6,441 nt of DNA from DATEPR01 sp036503065 (GTDB lineage: Bacteria; Actinomycetota; Actinomycetes; Mycobacteriales; Pseudonocardiaceae). Location of the stretch: assembly GCA_036503065.1 (NCBI GenBank), contig DASXXM010000641.1:1-6441 (forward strand), in the 5' to 3' direction. The translations under genes were made by a program, and so were the position numbers. Below the pieces are notes generated by a model, which did no database searches, was not told where the DNA came from, and was given only the letters and a program-made list of their open reading frames with translations. Positions 5,590 to 6,441 of this stretch are shown here, piece after piece; within the stretch, counting starts at the first letter, position 1; every line of letters starts with the position of its first letter.

Positions 5590-6211
5590 GACGAGCGTGC
5601 TTCCGGTGTCGCCATTCGGCCTGGCTCTCGACGATCTCCACGGGGGCGCCGGCCAGTGCGTTCCGCAGTTCGGCCACCATCGACGCGGCGTGGGGGTGGG
5701 TTTGGTTCAGGTGCGCCGGGGTCAGGCAGTACCAGGTCGAACGCCGGCTCGGCAGGTTGTCGAAGCGCAGCCGCAGCCACGGCGGCCGGTCCCGATCGCG
5801 CTCGTCCTCATACGTGTTCACCCATTCGGACATGTAGCGCACCTCGATCGTGCGTAACGCACTCAACGGCCGGTGCCGCGTCCGCGTCCGGTGGTGCAGC
5901 AGCACCATGGGCGTCGGCTGGTCCAGGCGGAAGACGATGCCCCTGAGTTGTCGGCCCCGCAGTCGCCACATGAGCCCGGCCAGCAAACCGATCAGGCCGA
6001 AGAACACCAGCACCGCACCGACGACGATCACATAGGCGCTCCACGGTTGTGACAGGAGATCCCAGCCGGGCACGAATACCACGGCGATCATCGCCGCTCC
6101 GACCGGCAGCGTGCCGTACCTGCCCAGCAGGGCGGCGCTCCCGCGTAGCGGCCGCAGGGTTGATGCGCCGTAACGCAACGACCGGGTGGACGTGGGACGG
6201 CGGTCGTCCAC
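5579..6211 (-). CDS. Two-helix membrane protein of unknown function
   Basis: A 210-residue protein I cannot assign to a family. A basic N-terminal tail of about 30 residues leads into two hydrophobic segments, about 34-52 (LPVGAAMIAVVFVPGW) and 58-82 (the run VIVVGAVLVFFGLIGLLAG), then the basic WRLRGRQLRG, which by the positive-inside rule puts the C-terminal part in the cytoplasm. The remaining 120 residues are soluble, with alternating hydrophobic patterns (RGIVFRLD, LRTIEVRY, WLRLRFD) that suggest a small beta-rich domain, and end in a helix MVAELRNAL (178-186) and a charged tail. A membrane-anchored PH-like fold is possible but unproven. GTG 6211 is preferred over the in-frame GTG 6217 because the latter abuts the ribosome site. 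Its stop overlaps the glycosylase-like gene, and an Mrr-like gene lies 61 bases upstream on the same strand. Confidence 0.8.
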   Translation of the reverse strand: MDDRRPTSTRSLRYGASTLRPLRGSAALLGRYGTLPVGAAMIAVVFVPGWDLLSQPWSAYVIVVGAVLVFFGLIGLLAGLMWRLRGRQLRGIVFRLDQPTPMVLLHHRTRTRHRPLSALRTIEVRYMSEWVNTYEDERDRDRPPWLRLRFDNLPSRRSTWYCLTPAHLNQTHPHAASMVAELRNALAGAPVEIVESQAEWRHRKHARLTE

Positions 6212-6217
6212 CGGCAC

Positions 6218-6225
6218 CTCCCCTT
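6218..6225 (-). promoter_or_regulatory. Ribosome binding site that decides the membrane-protein start
   Basis: Read on the minus strand this is AAGGGGAG. It touches a GTG at 6217-6215 directly, which is too close for that codon to be used efficiently, and lies 6 bases before the next in-frame GTG (6211-6209). The second GTG is therefore the likely start, two residues shorter. Confidence 0.6.
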
Positions 6226-6243
6226 GTCATGGCGCGCAATGTG

Positions 6244-6249
6244 ATTTTA
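6244..6249 (-). promoter_or_regulatory. -10 candidate for the membrane-protein gene
   Basis: On the minus strand the sequence is TAAAAT, close to the TATAAT consensus and conspicuous in such GC-rich DNA. It would start transcription about 25 bases before the GTG at 6211. No -35 match is seen 16-18 bases upstream, so the gene may also be read through from the Mrr-like gene. Confidence 0.35.
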
Positions 6250-6272
6250 GTCGTGTGACGCCGACGGGTAGC

Positions 6273-6441
6273 TCAGCGGGTTCGGCGTTTGAGCGGACCG
6301 ATCACGACGTCCAGGTTCATGTGTTCGGCGAGCAGGTGCTTCAGTTCGCCGCCCTCGACGAGCAGGATTCGGCCGTGTCGGGCCGCGAACTCGTGGCTGG
6401 CCTTGCCAAGCCAGGACGTGGTGACCAGCAGACCCCGACTC
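6273..6441 (-). CDS. C-terminal end of an Mrr-like restriction endonuclease domain protein (cut by window edge)
   Basis: The last 55 codons of a minus-strand gene whose 5' part lies beyond the right edge. The visible protein begins S-R-G-L-L-V-T-T-S-W and continues LGKASHEFAARHGRILLVEG, GGELKHLLAEH and MNLDVVIGPLKRRTR, then TGA (6275-6273). This pattern, a hydrophobic strand ending in V-T-T-S, a helix with F-A, a strand ending in a glycine, and a helix with L-x-x-L-L, is what follows the catalytic core in Mrr-type PD-(D/E)XK nucleases. These include type IV enzymes that cut methylated foreign DNA. The catalytic D and E/Q-x-K residues would be upstream, outside the window, so activity cannot be judged. 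The basic tail K-R-R-T-R is typical of a protein end. Third positions are mostly G or C, which supports real coding. The two-helix membrane-protein gene follows on the same strand. Confidence 0.75.
   Translation of the reverse strand, partial: SRGLLVTTSWLGKASHEFAARHGRILLVEGGELKHLLAEHMNLDVVIGPLKRRTR

Noticed and set aside
4584..5837. 417-codon open frame on the plus strand, longer than the glycosylase-like gene it overlaps
   Set aside because: The product is low-complexity (G, R, P, A), while the overlapping frame from 4480 has clear family motifs throughout. It is a frame shadow.
6258..6288. Inverted repeat ACGCCGA/TCGGCGT around the stop of the Mrr-like gene
   Set aside because: Only 7 bp with a 17-base loop, no T-run, and one arm inside the coding sequence. 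It is too weak to call a terminator.
6260..6325. tRNA-like stretch GGTAGCTCAGCGGGTT, with a GGTTCATG further on
   Set aside because: It resembles a tRNA D-arm and T-loop, but no acceptor stem pairs across the span and no anticodon arm forms. It also runs through the Mrr-like coding end on the other strand.

Overview
The window looks like chromosomal DNA from a high-GC Gram-positive bacterium, an actinomycete, most plausibly of the Pseudonocardiales/Streptomyces kind. The evidence is strong G/C bias at third codon positions, GTG starts, and a helix-turn-helix/DUF5753 regulator followed by a DUF397 protein, a pairing typical of filamentous actinomycetes. The genus cannot be named from the sequence alone.

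Layout, left to right. (1) 2-1086, plus strand: an XRE-family regulator with a DUF5753 ligand-binding-like domain (its true start is probably outside the window), then a 70-residue DUF397 protein. (2) 1087-1524: 438 bases without an intact gene. They hold a cluster of short repeats phased at about 10-12 bp, a perfect 14-bp terminator-like hairpin, a probable frameshifted remnant of a lost gene, a weak -10 candidate, and a 13-bp tandem duplication that carries the Shine-Dalgarno sequence of the next gene. (3) 1525-2514, plus: a complete malate dehydrogenase with all catalytic residues, ending at a strong hairpin. (4) 2580-4445, plus: a complete ABC exporter half-transporter (membrane domain fused to ATPase) with a characteristic insertion before Walker A. 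(5) 4480-5589, plus: a winged-helix protein of the AlkZ/YcaQ (HTH_42) DNA glycosylase superfamily with a QAQ catalytic-type motif, 34 bases after the exporter and probably co-transcribed with it. (6) 5579-6211, minus: a two-helix membrane protein of unknown function, converging on and overlapping the glycosylase-like gene. (7) 6273 to the right edge, minus: the last 55 codons of a gene that resembles the C-terminal part of Mrr-type restriction endonuclease domains.

How the genes relate. Malate dehydrogenase is ordinary central metabolism. The regulator/DUF397 pair on its left and the genes on its right look accessory. The most suggestive pairing is the exporter with the AlkZ-like glycosylase: efflux plus repair of bulky DNA adducts would make sense as self-protection against a DNA-damaging metabolite, but the window holds no biosynthetic gene, so this is inference. 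The right edge may be the start of a restriction or defence locus. I do not see a clearly new multi-gene system. The points most worth a second look are the exporter/glycosylase pair, the truncated Mrr-like gene with its membrane neighbour, the phased repeats after the DUF397 gene, and the gene remnant upstream of malate dehydrogenase.
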